From positions 2,542,001-2,606,000 of the forward strand of contig NZ_CP013386.1 of assembly GCF_001523745.2 (NCBI RefSeq): a stretch of DNA of 64,000 bases, read 5' to 3'. The stretch comes from Burkholderia mayonis (GTDB lineage: Bacteria > Pseudomonadota > Gammaproteobacteria > Burkholderiales > Burkholderiaceae). Both the position numbers and the translations under genes were made by a program. The first letter of the stretch is position 1; the number at the start of each line of letters is the position of its first letter. Below are positions 30,439-39,569 of the stretch, piece by piece. The notes under the pieces are model-generated. The model was not told the DNA's origin. It ran no database searches and saw only the letters and a program-made list of their open reading frames with translations.

Positions 30439-32143
30439 CGCCGGCACCGTCGCACGCCGCCCGCTCGCGCGTGTTCGCGCGTGCGCCGGCGAGCGTCTGC
30501 GCGCGCTCGTCCTGCGTGTCGCCGCGCGCGGCTGGCTCGTCGCCGCGGCGGCGATCGCGGCGCTCGTCGCGACGCCGCTCGCCGCGCTCGCGTGGTCCGC
30601 GCTCGGCGCCGATCTGTCGCACTGGCGCCACCTCGCCGCATTCGTACTGCCGCAGGCGACGGCCAACACGCTCGCGCTGCTCGCGGGCGTCGGCGCGATC
30701 GTCGCGTGCGTCGGCACGGGCGCCGCGTGGCTCGTCACCGCCTACGACTTCCCCGGACGCCGCACGCTCGCGTGGGCGCTGCTGCTGCCGCTCGCGGTGC
30801 CGTCGTACATCGTCGCGTTCGCGTATCTCGACCTGCTGCATCCGATCGGCCCCGTGCAATCCGCGCTGCGCTGGATGCTCGGCTTCGACAGCCCGCGCGC
30901 GTTCCGCCTGCCCGACCTGCGCTCGCTGCCGGGCGCGATCGCCGTGCTCGGCTTCGTGCTGTATCCGTACGTTTATCTGTGCACGCGCGCGATGTTCGTC
31001 ACGCAATCGGCGAGCCTGATCGAAGCCGCGCGCACGCTCGGCGCGGGCCGCATCGAGACGTTCCTGCGCGTCGTGCTGCCGCTCGCGCGGCCGGCGATCG
31101 CGGTCGGCGTGAGCCTCGCCCTCCTCGAGACCCTGAACGACATCGGCGCGTCCGAGTTCCTCGGCGTGCAGACGCTCACCGTCTCCGTCTACACGACGTG
31201 GGTCACGCGTTCGGACCTCGCGAGCGCCGCGCAGATCGCGCTCGCGATGCTCGCGATCGTGTTCGGCGCAATCGCGCTCGAACGCTACGGCCGCCGCCGC
31301 GAGCGCTACGCGCACGGCCGCCGGATGCGCGCGATCGAGCCGCGGCGGCTGTGCGGCGCGGCCGCCGCCGGCGCGGCGACGCTCGGCTGGCTGCCGGTCA
31401 TCGCCGGCTTCGGCGCGCCCGCCGCGTATCTGGTCCACGAAACCGCGAAACGGCTGCATCTCGTGGGCGGCGTGTCCGGACAATTGCTCGCGAGCCTCGC
31501 GAACACGCTCGCCGTCGCGCTCGCCGCGACCGTCGTCACGCTCGCGTGCGGCATCGTCGTCGCGTGGGCGACGCGCCGCGCGCGCGACAGCGCCCGCTTC
31601 CAGCCGAGCCGCGTCTGCGCGCGGCTCGCGAGCGTCGGCTACGCGGTGCCGGGCACCGTGCTCGCGATCGGGCTCCTCGCGCCGCTCGCGCTCGCCGATC
31701 GCGCGATCGCCGCCGCGTTCGGCCAGGATGGACTCGTGCTGATGGGCTCGGCGGCCGCGCTCGTGGTCGCGTATGCGATCCGCTTCCTCGCGATTCCCGC
31801 CGGCAGCATCGAGGCCGGACTCGCGCGGATTCCCGCGTCGCTCGAGCAGGCGTCGCGCACGCTCGGCGAGACGGCGGGCATGACGCTCTGGCGCGTGCAT
31901 CTGCCGCTGTTGCGCCCCGCGCTCGGCGCGAGCGCGCTGCTCGTGTTCGTCGACGCGATGAAGGAGCTGCCCGCGACGCTGCTGCTGCGCCCGCTCAACT
32001 TCGACACGCTCGCGACCTGGCTCTACGCCGAAGCCGCGCGCGGCACCTACGAAGAAGGCGCGGTCGCCGCGCTCGCGATCGTCGTGGCGGGACTTGCGCC
32101 CGTGATCGTGCTCGCGCGCACCCAACTGAAATCCGGATCCTGA
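30428..32143 (+). CDS. fbpB: ferric iron ABC transporter, fused permease
   Basis: Inner-membrane permease of 571 residues with two MetI-like halves and about 12 helices, as in FbpB/HitB. The EAA loops are visible as EAARTLGAGRIETFLRVVLP (about residue 205) and EQASRTLGETAGMTLWRVHL (about residue 485), which contact the ATPase. The TTG start at 30428 lies inside the end of fbpA (GGCTTTGACAACTGA), pointing to translational coupling. It is followed 10 bases later by the ATPase gene. Confidence 0.92.
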   Translation: MTTDAGTVARRPLARVRACAGERLRALVLRVAARGWLVAAAAIAALVATPLAALAWSALGADLSHWRHLAAFVLPQATANTLALLAGVGAIVACVGTGAAWLVTAYDFPGRRTLAWALLLPLAVPSYIVAFAYLDLLHPIGPVQSALRWMLGFDSPRAFRLPDLRSLPGAIAVLGFVLYPYVYLCTRAMFVTQSASLIEAARTLGAGRIETFLRVVLPLARPAIAVGVSLALLETLNDIGASEFLGVQTLTVSVYTTWVTRSDLASAAQIALAMLAIVFGAIALERYGRRRERYAHGRRMRAIEPRRLCGAAAAGAATLGWLPVIAGFGAPAAYLVHETAKRLHLVGGVSGQLLASLANTLAVALAATVVTLACGIVVAWATRRARDSARFQPSRVCARLASVGYAVPGTVLAIGLLAPLALADRAIAAAFGQDGLVLMGSAAALVVAYAIRFLAIPAGSIEAGLARIPASLEQASRTLGETAGMTLWRVHLPLLRPALGASALLVFVDAMKELPATLLLRPLNFDTLATWLYAEAARGTYEEGAVAALAIVVAGLAPVIVLARTQLKSGS

Positions 32144-32153
32144 GAGTCACGCC

Positions 32154-32924
32154 ATGCTGCTCGAACTGAACGCCGTCACGCTCGCCTACGACACGCCGCG
32201 CGGCCGGCGCACGATCGTCGACCGCCTGAACCTCGCGCTCGAGCGCGGCGCGATCGGCTGCCTGCTCGGCGCGTCCGGCTGCGGGAAGACGACGGTGCTG
32301 CGCGCGATCGCGGGCTTCGAGCCCGTGCGCGCGGGCGAGATCGTGCTGGCGGGCGCCGCGCTCGCGAGCCGCGAAGCCGACGTGCCGCCGGAAAAACGCC
32401 GCGTCGGGATGATGTTCCAGGACTACGCGCTGTTCCCGCATCTGTCCGCGCAGCAGAACGTCGAGTTCGGGCTGCGCCGCACGCCGAAGGCGCAACGCCG
32501 TGCGCGCGCCGCGCAGATGCTCGAGCTCGTCGGCCTCGCCGACGCGGCGAACGCGTATCCGCACGAACTGTCGGGCGGCCAGCAGCAGCGGATCGCGCTC
32601 GCCCGCGCGCTCGCGCCGTCGCCGGAGCTGCTGCTGCTCGACGAGCCGTTCTCGAATCTCGACGTCGACACCCGCGAGCGGCTCGCGTTCGAGGTGCGCG
32701 ACATCCTGAAGGCGGCCGGCCACACGGCGCTCTTCGTCACGCACAACCAGGCGGAAGCGTTCGCGCTCGCGGACCGGATCGGCGTGATCGACGACGGACG
32801 GCTCGCGCAATGGGACACGCCGTACAACCTCTATCACCATCCGGCGAGCGGATTCGTCGCGGATTTCGTGCGGCGCGACGCGCTCGCCGACGAGCGCCGG
32901 CGTGCGCTCGAGCGAGGGCGCTGA
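32154..32924 (+). CDS. fbpC: ferric iron ABC transporter, ATP-binding protein
   Basis: ABC ATPase of 256 residues. Walker A GASGCGKTTVLRAI (about residue 38), Q-loop MMFQDYALFPHLS, signature ELSGGQQQRIALARAL, Walker B ELLLLDEPFSNLD and H-loop LFVTHNQAEAF are all intact. It lacks most of the C-terminal regulatory domain found in longer FbpC proteins (about 350 residues). Last gene of the operon, converging with the AsnC regulator 30 bases away. Confidence 0.93.
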   Translation: MLLELNAVTLAYDTPRGRRTIVDRLNLALERGAIGCLLGASGCGKTTVLRAIAGFEPVRAGEIVLAGAALASREADVPPEKRRVGMMFQDYALFPHLSAQQNVEFGLRRTPKAQRRARAAQMLELVGLADAANAYPHELSGGQQQRIALARALAPSPELLLLDEPFSNLDVDTRERLAFEVRDILKAAGHTALFVTHNQAEAFALADRIGVIDDGRLAQWDTPYNLYHHPASGFVADFVRRDALADERRRALERGR

Positions 32925-32954
32925 GCGGCAGCGTCGAGCGGGCTCGCCGCCCCT

Positions 32955-33422
32955 TCAACCGGCGACGCGGTCACGCACCGGCAGCGCGGTCGAGTACTTG
33001 ATCTGCTCCATCGCGAACGACGAGCTGACGTCGAAGAGCGGCACCGAGCGGATGAGCTTCTTGTAGATGCGGTCGTAGTCGTCGATGTCGGCGACGACGA
33101 CCCGCAGCAGATAATCGGTCTCCCCGCTCATCCGGTAGACCTCGACGACTTCCGGCATGTCGCGCACGGCCTGCGTAAAGCGCGCCGCCCACTCCTCGGT
33201 GTGCTGGTTCGTGCGCACCGCGACGAACACCGTCGTGCCGACGCCGAGCTTGCGCGGATCGCACAGCGCGACTTGCGCACGAATCGCGCCCGTCTCCTTG
33301 AGCCGCTGAATCCGCTTCCAGCACGGCGTCTGCGACAGATTCACGCGCTGCGCGAGTTCGGCGATCGGCAGCGTCGCGTCCTCCTGCAGCAGCTCGAGCA
33401 ACTTACGATCGATCGCGTCCAT
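32955..33422 (-). CDS. Lrp/AsnC-family transcriptional regulator
   Basis: DNA-binding regulator of 155 residues, normal for the family. N-terminal winged HTH: MDAIDRKLLELLQEDATLPI then AELAQRVNLSQTPCWKRIQR. The C-terminal RAM effector domain shows VVEVYRMSGETDYLLRVVVADI. The start at 33422 has GGGG about 5 bases upstream. Transcribed divergently from a cysteine-dioxygenase-like gene, with two palindromes in the 146 bases between them, so it probably controls itself and that enzyme, with cysteine or a related amino acid as likely ligand. Confidence 0.93.
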   Translation of the reverse strand: MDAIDRKLLELLQEDATLPIAELAQRVNLSQTPCWKRIQRLKETGAIRAQVALCDPRKLGVGTTVFVAVRTNQHTEEWAARFTQAVRDMPEVVEVYRMSGETDYLLRVVVADIDDYDRIYKKLIRSVPLFDVSSSFAMEQIKYSTALPVRDRVAG

Positions 33423-33438
33423 TTCCCCAGTCCCTATC

Positions 33439-33459
33439 GGATAGAAAATTATTCTATCC
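33439..33459. promoter_or_regulatory. operator palindrome GGATAGAA-N5-TTCTATCC
   Basis: Perfect 8+8 inverted repeat with AATTA centre, 17 bases upstream of the Lrp/AsnC start. Length and AT-rich centre fit an Lrp-type site. It most likely binds the adjacent regulator. Confidence 0.65.
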
Positions 33460-33460
33460 A

Positions 33461-33480
33461 TTGTTCGCGTGAGGGAACAA
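33461..33480. promoter_or_regulatory. second palindrome TTGTTC-N8-GAACAA
   Basis: Perfect 6+6 inverted repeat immediately beside the first. Different sequence, so possibly a second protein or part of the divergent promoter control. Confidence 0.4.
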
Positions 33481-33568
33481 TATGGAATCCGTTTCTCCGA
33501 GTCGACCGGTATAAATACGTACCGGACCCGCGCAACGTCACTGCGGGAAAAGAACGACCGAGTCAACG

Positions 33569-34219
33569 ATGAACCACGCCGCCTCCCCCATCTCGCACGC
33601 ACCGGATGCGCCCTCGGACCCGCGCGAACGCGCGACGTCTGCGCCGTGTCGCGCGCTCGCCGCGCCGACGCCGATCGAGCGTTTCTGCGCACGGATCGAC
33701 GCCGCGTTCGACGCGCTCGCCAACGAATCCGCGCCGTCGCGGCATCCGGCATTCGCGCGCGAGCTGCGCGCCGCGCTCACGGAAGCCGTCGCAGCGCCGG
33801 GACTCCTCACGCCCGCGCAACGCGAAAGCGGCGCGGCGGGCTATCGGCGCCATCTGCTCGCCGCCGACCCGCTCGGCCGCTATGCGGTCGTGTCGCTCGT
33901 GTGGCAGCCCGGTCAATGGAGCCCCGTGCACGGCCATCATACGTGGTGCGGCTATGCGGTGTTCGAAGGCGAGCTCACGGAGATCGTCTACGGCTGGAAC
34001 GACGCGGCCTGCCGTGCGATCGACGCGCGCAAGCACGCGCGGCCGACGGGCGCGGTGTCGTACGTCTGCGCGGGGCGCACGGCCATCCACCGGCTCGGGC
34101 ACGTGGGCGCGCCGGCCGACGCGCCCGCGATCTCGCTGCACGTGTACGGCGTAACCGGCGAACAGGTGGCGACGCACGTAAACGATGTCGTCGCAGTCGA
34201 CGTCGGCGCTTATGTGTGA
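33569..34219 (+). CDS. cysteine dioxygenase / thiol dioxygenase family protein
   Basis: Non-haem iron cupin enzyme of 216 residues that oxidises a small thiol (cysteine, or 3-mercaptopropionate) to the sulfinate. The first cupin motif is WSPVHGHHTWCGYAVFEGEL (His-x-His ligands near residue 118, followed by the family's Cys), and the third His is in ISLHVYGVTGEQV (about residue 191). The N-terminal 30 residues are Pro/Ala-rich and poorly conserved. Divergent from an Lrp/AsnC regulator. Which thiol is used cannot be settled here. Confidence 0.87.
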   Translation: MNHAASPISHAPDAPSDPRERATSAPCRALAAPTPIERFCARIDAAFDALANESAPSRHPAFARELRAALTEAVAAPGLLTPAQRESGAAGYRRHLLAADPLGRYAVVSLVWQPGQWSPVHGHHTWCGYAVFEGELTEIVYGWNDAACRAIDARKHARPTGAVSYVCAGRTAIHRLGHVGAPADAPAISLHVYGVTGEQVATHVNDVVAVDVGAYV

Positions 34220-34602
34220 GCGCGCGGCCGTCGACGCCGATGCGAACCTCGCGACGAACCGCGGCGCGACCCTGTGGCGTTCGCGCCAACGCTCGCATGG
34301 TCGCGCCGGCGCGATCATTTCGCGTCACGAAACTGCGGGAAACGCCATCGCCGCCGCATGACCACGTCGCATGGACCCGCTCGCTGCCAATCGAGACGGA
34401 GAGTGCACGGCGCGCGGCGCGGCAGGCGCTGCAAAGGCATATCGCCGCCCGCGACGCGAGCGCGGCGAACGCGTTTCGGCCGCCCACGTTCGTGCGCGCG
34501 TGAAGGCGGCTTCCGCACGCATATCGAATCGAGCGGGAGCCATCGTCCGTCGAACCGCGACTTCGCCGTCGTGCCTCGCTCGCATCGCTCGCGTCATGCG
34601 CA
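34220..34602. other. convergent intergenic region, no gene seen
   Basis: About 380 bases between the thiol dioxygenase and the MscS gene. No supported frame, hairpin with T-tract or repeat noticed. Confidence 0.4.
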
Positions 34603-37122
34603 TCAACCACTTGACGCGTCCCGCTCGTCGGCGCCACCGCGTTGCCGTTCGCCGTCGCGCGCCGAGTCGTCGCGCGCGGCGCGCTCCCGATCGGACTCGC
34701 CGTGCTTCTCGTCGTCGCGCGTCGCCTCGTCTGCCGCGACGCCGCCCGCTGCCGTCGAATAGACGCGCATCTGCGGCAGCGGAATCTCGATGCCGGCGTC
34801 GTCCATCCGCCGCTTGATCCGCGCATTGAACGCGCGCATCACGGTCGACTGCTGCTGCGGCCGCGTGCGGATCTGTCCCTTGACGACCATCCAGTTCGGC
34901 TCGAAGCGGTCGAGCCCCCATATCTCGACCGCACCGAGCATCAGCCGGCGCACCGCGACATCGCTCCACAGATCCGCGCCCGCGTCGCGGATCAGCCGCG
35001 TGAGCTGGTCGAGATCGGCGGAGAACGGCACGCGCACTTCGAACACCGCATAGCCGTAGTCGCGCGACAGGTTCTTGACGATCTTGATCTGCGAGAACGG
35101 GATCGAATGCAGCGCGCCCTGCCCGTCGCGCAGCCGCACCGTGCGGATCGTCAGATGCTCGACCGTGCCCGCATGGCCGCCGTCGACGTCGATCCAGTCG
35201 CCGACCGAGATCGTATCCTCGACGATGATGAAAAGCCCGGTGATGAGGTCCGACACGAGCGACTGCGCGCCGAATCCGACCGCGAGGCCGATCACGCCTG
35301 CGCCTGCCAGGAGCGGCGTCACGTTGATCCCGAGGTTCGCCGCCGTGACGATCGCGGCGATGGTGACGATCGTCACGAACGCGACGTTGCGTACGAGCGG
35401 CAGCATCGTGCGCGCACGCATGCTCGGATTGCGGCTCTTGCCGCGCGAACTCGCCGAGTTGAGCGCCTCGAGGATCGCGGTGTCGACGACGATCCACGCG
35501 AGCCACGCGACAAACAGCGTGATGACGATCGCCGTCACCGCCTGCGCGATCCCGCGCGCGGCGACGCTGTGCTCGACGATCCGCGCGAGCGAGATCCCCC
35601 ACAGGCGCGACGTCAGCTCGACGTAACCGAGCCAGATGAAGAGCGTCGCGAGCGAGCCCGCGAAGCGCACGAGCCGCGCGACGTACGCGGAGCGGTGACG
35701 GCGCTTGCGGCGGGTTGGGTGCGGGCGCGTGACGCGCAGCACGACGGCCGACAGGAAGAACGCGAGCACGAGCAACAGCGCGCTCACGATCGAAGTGCGC
35801 AGCAAATCGGACGACGAACGGCTGCCGAGCAGTGTGCCCGCCACCGCCGCGAACGCGAGCAGCAGCACGGGCGCGGGCCAGAACGCGGCCGCGAAATCGG
35901 CCATTTCGGTCGTCGCGCGATGGCCTGTGCGCTGCGCGTAGCCGCGGTTGCGGATCAGGTGCGCGACAGGCCGCCGGTACGCGAGCGCGAAGCACGCGCA
36001 GAGCACGGCGGCCGTCATGCTCGACACGGTCGACACGAGGCTCGACAAATCGACGCCGAGCTGCCACGCGACGTCGCGGTTGAGCGCCGCGTCGCCGAGC
36101 GCGCCGAACGCGCCGATCAGACGCAGCAGCCCCCACGAGCGCGCAATCAGCACACGCCCCGCCGCGCGCCGGTGGCCCGCGCTGAAGAGCGCGAACATGA
36201 TGAGGCACAGCGACGCGAACACCGAGCCCGACACGATCGCGTATGCGGCGACGAGCGCGACCGTGCGGCCGAGCGAATCAGGCAGGCCGCGCGCGATCGC
36301 GAGCACGGCGACGAACGACACGATCCACGGCCCGACCCGCCTCAGCGCGAAGATCAGCATGTCCTTCGCGCTCGGATTCGGATCGAGCTTGACCGCGATC
36401 CCGTAGCGGGCCCAGACCCGGTGCTGCGCCCAGATCAGGAGCGCCGCGCACGCGAGCCAGCCCGCCAGCATCAACGCGAGATCGAGTAGGATCTGCGCGG
36501 GCGGCTGCGGCCCCGCCCCGCTTGCGAGCGCGTACAGCTCGCTGCCCGCCGCGCGAAAGCGTGCGGACCAGTAGCGCAGCGGCGTGTCGCGCTCGCGCAG
36601 GCTCGCCTCGACCGATGCCATCCCGGACGCGATCGCGCCGAGGAGCCCCGTGCCCGTCGCGCCGGACGCCGCCACGGCAGCGGACGCCGTCTGCACGGCC
36701 TGCGCGACGCTGCGCAACTGCTTCAGTTGGGCGACGAGCTGCGTGCGCTGCCGGTCGTTGTCGAGCATCTTGATGACGGAGTCGAACGAGCGCGCGATCT
36801 CGGCGGCGCTCGCCGGCGACGGCGCGGACGCAGGCACGGCGGCGGATGCGCCCGACGCCGGCGCGGCGGCATCCGATGCGGCGGCGGGCGCGATCAGCTT
36901 TTGGAAGGTTGCGAGACTCGAATTGGTCGCGGCTCGCGCGGCGGGCGGCGCGCCGGCAAGCGCAAGACCGGCGAACGCGAGGATGAGCGCGGCGGCGCGC
37001 GCAGTCGAACGCGGCGCGCGCGACCCGGCGGCGATCGACGGACCGGCGGCAAGACAGGCGGCGATCGCGACGAGAACGAAGGCGGCGCCGCGAGCGAAAA
37101 GCAAGCGAGGCGAAATCGGCAT
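34603..37122 (-). CDS. large MscS-family mechanosensitive channel (YbiO-like)
   Basis: Inner-membrane tension-gated channel of 839 residues. A signal-like helix and a periplasmic Ala/Ser/Pro-rich coiled segment (about 80-150) precede about ten extra membrane helices. The conserved MscS core is C-terminal: pore helix GVIGLAVGFGAQSLVSDLIT, then GLFIIVEDTISVGDWIDVDG (about residue 635) and the beta domain HSIPFSQIKIVKNLSRDYGY. The tail after residue 790 is charged (DDEKHGESDRERAARDD). Length and layout resemble E. coli YbiO. Start ATG at 37122 chosen because the signal-like sequence begins there. Confidence 0.9.
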   Translation of the reverse strand: MPISPRLLFARGAAFVLVAIAACLAAGPSIAAGSRAPRSTARAAALILAFAGLALAGAPPAARAATNSSLATFQKLIAPAAASDAAAPASGASAAVPASAPSPASAAEIARSFDSVIKMLDNDRQRTQLVAQLKQLRSVAQAVQTASAAVAASGATGTGLLGAIASGMASVEASLRERDTPLRYWSARFRAAGSELYALASGAGPQPPAQILLDLALMLAGWLACAALLIWAQHRVWARYGIAVKLDPNPSAKDMLIFALRRVGPWIVSFVAVLAIARGLPDSLGRTVALVAAYAIVSGSVFASLCLIMFALFSAGHRRAAGRVLIARSWGLLRLIGAFGALGDAALNRDVAWQLGVDLSSLVSTVSSMTAAVLCACFALAYRRPVAHLIRNRGYAQRTGHRATTEMADFAAAFWPAPVLLLAFAAVAGTLLGSRSSSDLLRTSIVSALLLVLAFFLSAVVLRVTRPHPTRRKRRHRSAYVARLVRFAGSLATLFIWLGYVELTSRLWGISLARIVEHSVAARGIAQAVTAIVITLFVAWLAWIVVDTAILEALNSASSRGKSRNPSMRARTMLPLVRNVAFVTIVTIAAIVTAANLGINVTPLLAGAGVIGLAVGFGAQSLVSDLITGLFIIVEDTISVGDWIDVDGGHAGTVEHLTIRTVRLRDGQGALHSIPFSQIKIVKNLSRDYGYAVFEVRVPFSADLDQLTRLIRDAGADLWSDVAVRRLMLGAVEIWGLDRFEPNWMVVKGQIRTRPQQQSTVMRAFNARIKRRMDDAGIEIPLPQMRVYSTAAGGVAADEATRDDEKHGESDRERAARDDSARDGERQRGGADERDASSG

Positions 37123-37315
37123 GCGACCGGATGAGTAATGACGACGATCGCCAGTGTAGCCCCAACGCGTGCGCGCGCCGCCTGCTTCGACGCGCCCGGC
37201 ATGACGACGCGGCGCACCGGAGCGACCCGGTGCGCCACGCTTACGGCCAGGCGTGTCGGCCAAGCGACATGGATCCGCGAACGCCGCGCGCGATGCGCCG
37301 GCGCCCGCGACGCGA

Positions 37316-37957
37316 TCAGTACGCGACCGTCGCGACCTGGCGCACGAAGTGGTGCTGCTCGATCTCGTCGACGAACGCGACCGCGTAGTCTTCGGCCGAG
37401 ATCTTGCTGTTGCCGTCGGCGTCGACGATCAGCTTGCCTGCGCCCGTGCGGAACGCGCCGGTGCGCTCGCCGGGCGCGATCAGCGCGGCGGGCGAGAAGA
37501 ACGTCCAGTCGAGGTCGTGCACGGTCGCCAGGTAGTCATATGCGTCGCGATGCGCGAGCGCGACGGCCTTGTACGCGTCCGGGAAGCCTTCGGTATCGAC
37601 GAGTTGCTTGCCGGGCGCGACTTCGAGCGTGCCCGCGCCGCCCACGACGACGACGCGCTTCACGCCCGCCTTGCGCGCGCCTTCGACGAGCGCCTTCGCC
37701 GCATCGACGACCTTCGACGCATCCTCCTGCTTCGGACCGTACGCGCTCGCGACGACGTCCTGGCCTTCGAGCGCGGCGGCGATGCTCGCCGGATCGAACA
37801 GGTCAGCTTCCTTCGCGGTCACGTTCTCGGCGCCCGCCGCCGGACGACGCGACAGCGCCGTCACCTGATGACCGCGGCGCGCCGCTTCGGCCGCGATCCG
37901 CGAGCCGATCATGCCGGTTGCGCCGAGCAGAGCGATTTTCAAAGTACGTTGCGTCAT
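37316..37957 (-). CDS. NAD(P)-binding (NmrA/YwnB-like) oxidoreductase
   Basis: Rossmann-fold protein of 213 residues. Dinucleotide motif ALLGATGMIGSRIAAEA (GxxGxxG) at the N-terminus, then VVASAYGPKQED and VVVVGGAGTLEVAPG, typical of the atypical SDR group containing YwnB. It may act as an NAD(P)H-dependent reductase or a redox sensor. A perfect palindrome ends 21 bases upstream of the ATG and is shared with the Rrf2 regulator gene upstream. The ywnA-ywnB pair of Bacillus has the same two families together. Confidence 0.88.
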   Translation of the reverse strand: MTQRTLKIALLGATGMIGSRIAAEAARRGHQVTALSRRPAAGAENVTAKEADLFDPASIAAALEGQDVVASAYGPKQEDASKVVDAAKALVEGARKAGVKRVVVVGGAGTLEVAPGKQLVDTEGFPDAYKAVALAHRDAYDYLATVHDLDWTFFSPAALIAPGERTGAFRTGAGKLIVDADGNSKISAEDYAVAFVDEIEQHHFVRQVATVAY

Positions 37958-37977
37958 GTCGATTCTCCTGGTAAGCG

Positions 37978-38004
37978 AATATGTAACTAAATTAATTACA
38001 TATT
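37978..38004. promoter_or_regulatory. Rrf2-type operator (perfect 9+9 palindrome)
   Basis: AATATGTAA-N9-TTACATATT, centre CTAAATTAA, just upstream of the NAD(P)-binding gene. The core TATGTAAC-N6-AATTACA recurs exactly upstream of the Rrf2 gene at 38731-38751, so both are probably bound by that regulator. Confidence 0.75.
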
Positions 38005-38088
38005 CAATCGAAAAAAGAGGGATCCACGATCCCCATCATAGTCAACTCGTCCGCCCATCGTCATTGTCGAGCAATGTTTCATCGGGCG

Positions 38089-38123
38089 GCAGCCCTTGGT
38101 CCTTCATCCTTGATCCTTCGCGA
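38089..38123. repeat. short degenerate heptamer array (GCAGCCC, then TTSRTCC units)
   Basis: Five in-register 7-mers: GCAGCCC, TTGGTCC, TTCATCC, TTGATCC, TTCGCGA. Both unit types occur, perfect and amplified, in the array at 42971-43068. Confidence 0.7.
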
Positions 38124-38223
38124 GCCCGTTATCGGGCCGGCGGCGAATTCCGATCCGATCGGCAGCCGCGACGCGCCGGATGCCATGCGCGCCGCCGTTT
38201 CGAATTCAAGCGATCGAGACCGC

Positions 38224-38685
<462 letters not shown>

Positions 38686-38728
38686 GATTCACCTGCGGCG
38701 GAATGCTCGCGCATCCCGCTTCGACGAC

Positions 38729-38755
38729 AATATGTAACCATAATAATTACACTTA
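38729..38755. promoter_or_regulatory. Rrf2-type operator upstream of its own gene
   Basis: AATATGTAA-N9-TTACACTTA, 44 bases before the regulator ATG. The left half is identical to the 37978 site, the right half 6 of 9. Spacing is the same, which supports autoregulation. Confidence 0.7.
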
Positions 38756-38775
38756 ACCCAGGACGCAAGCGGAAT

Positions 38776-39249
38776 TCACTTGCTCGCCGCCGAATCGCTC
38801 GCGGCGGCCGCGCCCGAGGCGCCCAGCGCGGCCGTCTGGCTCCATTGCTGCAGCTTGCGGCCGGCGGCTTCGAGACTCGTGCCGGCCGCGACGGCGGCCT
38901 GGCCGAGCACGGCGGACGCGGCGCCCTGCAAATGCGCCTGCGCAGCGGCCGATACCGAGCTCGCGGTGACGGGCGGCACGGCGGACGCCGCCGATGCGAC
39001 ACCCTGCTTCGCCGCGTCGATCTGCTGATTCACGAAGCTCGCGACCTGGTCGAGCTTCTGCGTCGTCTGGCTGGCCGCGCGGGCGGCGGCGCTTGCGGCG
39101 GTATCGGGCGGCGGCGGCACACTCGCCTCTTCCGGCTTCTTGCATCCGGCAAGCGCGGCGGCGGCAACGGCCGCGAGCGCGACGGCGTACATCCGGCGGC
39201 GGCCGGTGCGGGAAACGATGGCGGTTGCGTTGGCGATCTCGATCGTCAT
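38776..39249 (-). CDS. hypothetical Ala-rich lipoprotein
   Basis: Predicted lipoprotein of 157 residues from the ATG at 39249. A shorter start at MYAVALAAVAAAALAGC is equally possible. The lipobox LAGC is followed by KKPEEASVPPPPDTAAS and a long Ala/Ser/Gln-rich amphipathic helix (TTQKLDQVASFVNQQIDAAK). No catalytic motif. Function unknown; the composition suggests a helical periplasmic spacer. Confidence 0.7.
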   Translation of the reverse strand: MTIEIANATAIVSRTGRRRMYAVALAAVAAAALAGCKKPEEASVPPPPDTAASAAARAASQTTQKLDQVASFVNQQIDAAKQGVASAASAVPPVTASSVSAAAQAHLQGAASAVLGQAAVAAGTSLEAAGRKLQQWSQTAALGASGAAAASDSAASK

Positions 39250-39569
39250 GGCGAATGGCGCGGCAAAGCGGCTCCGTGTGGCGAAAAAGCCATGATACGC
39301 CGCGCCGACGCGCGCCTGCCCGCGTCCGTTTCTTTTTTTACATGCCGTTGCCGCATGGGCGATGTCGCGCGCAGCGCCCGCCCGGCCGGTCACCGCTCGC
39401 GCGAACCCTGTCCGCGCATGCATCGCAAGACGCCCGTCGATTCATACAAATTCAATTCAAAAAACTTTCATTTATAAAAAATAAACTTCCACTCAGTCTT
39501 CATCGCTGTCCGCCGCACCCGACGTCGGCGCGTCCGCGTTTTCCGTCGCACACAACAACTGGATTCCCC
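39250..39569. other. divergent regulatory region (lipoprotein / phoX)
   Basis: About 320 bases; AT-rich between 39440 and 39490, where the phoX promoter should lie. TTCA-type half-sites recur at 39441, 39451 and 39467 with an 8 of 11 match to a Pho-box unit (CTTTCATTTAT at 39465), but no clean tandem Pho box. Confidence 0.35.

Noticed and set aside
39441..39486. Pho box upstream of phoX
   Set aside because: Only one 11-mer reaches 8 of 11 matches; the neighbouring units fall to 5-7, so phosphate control cannot be claimed from sequence.
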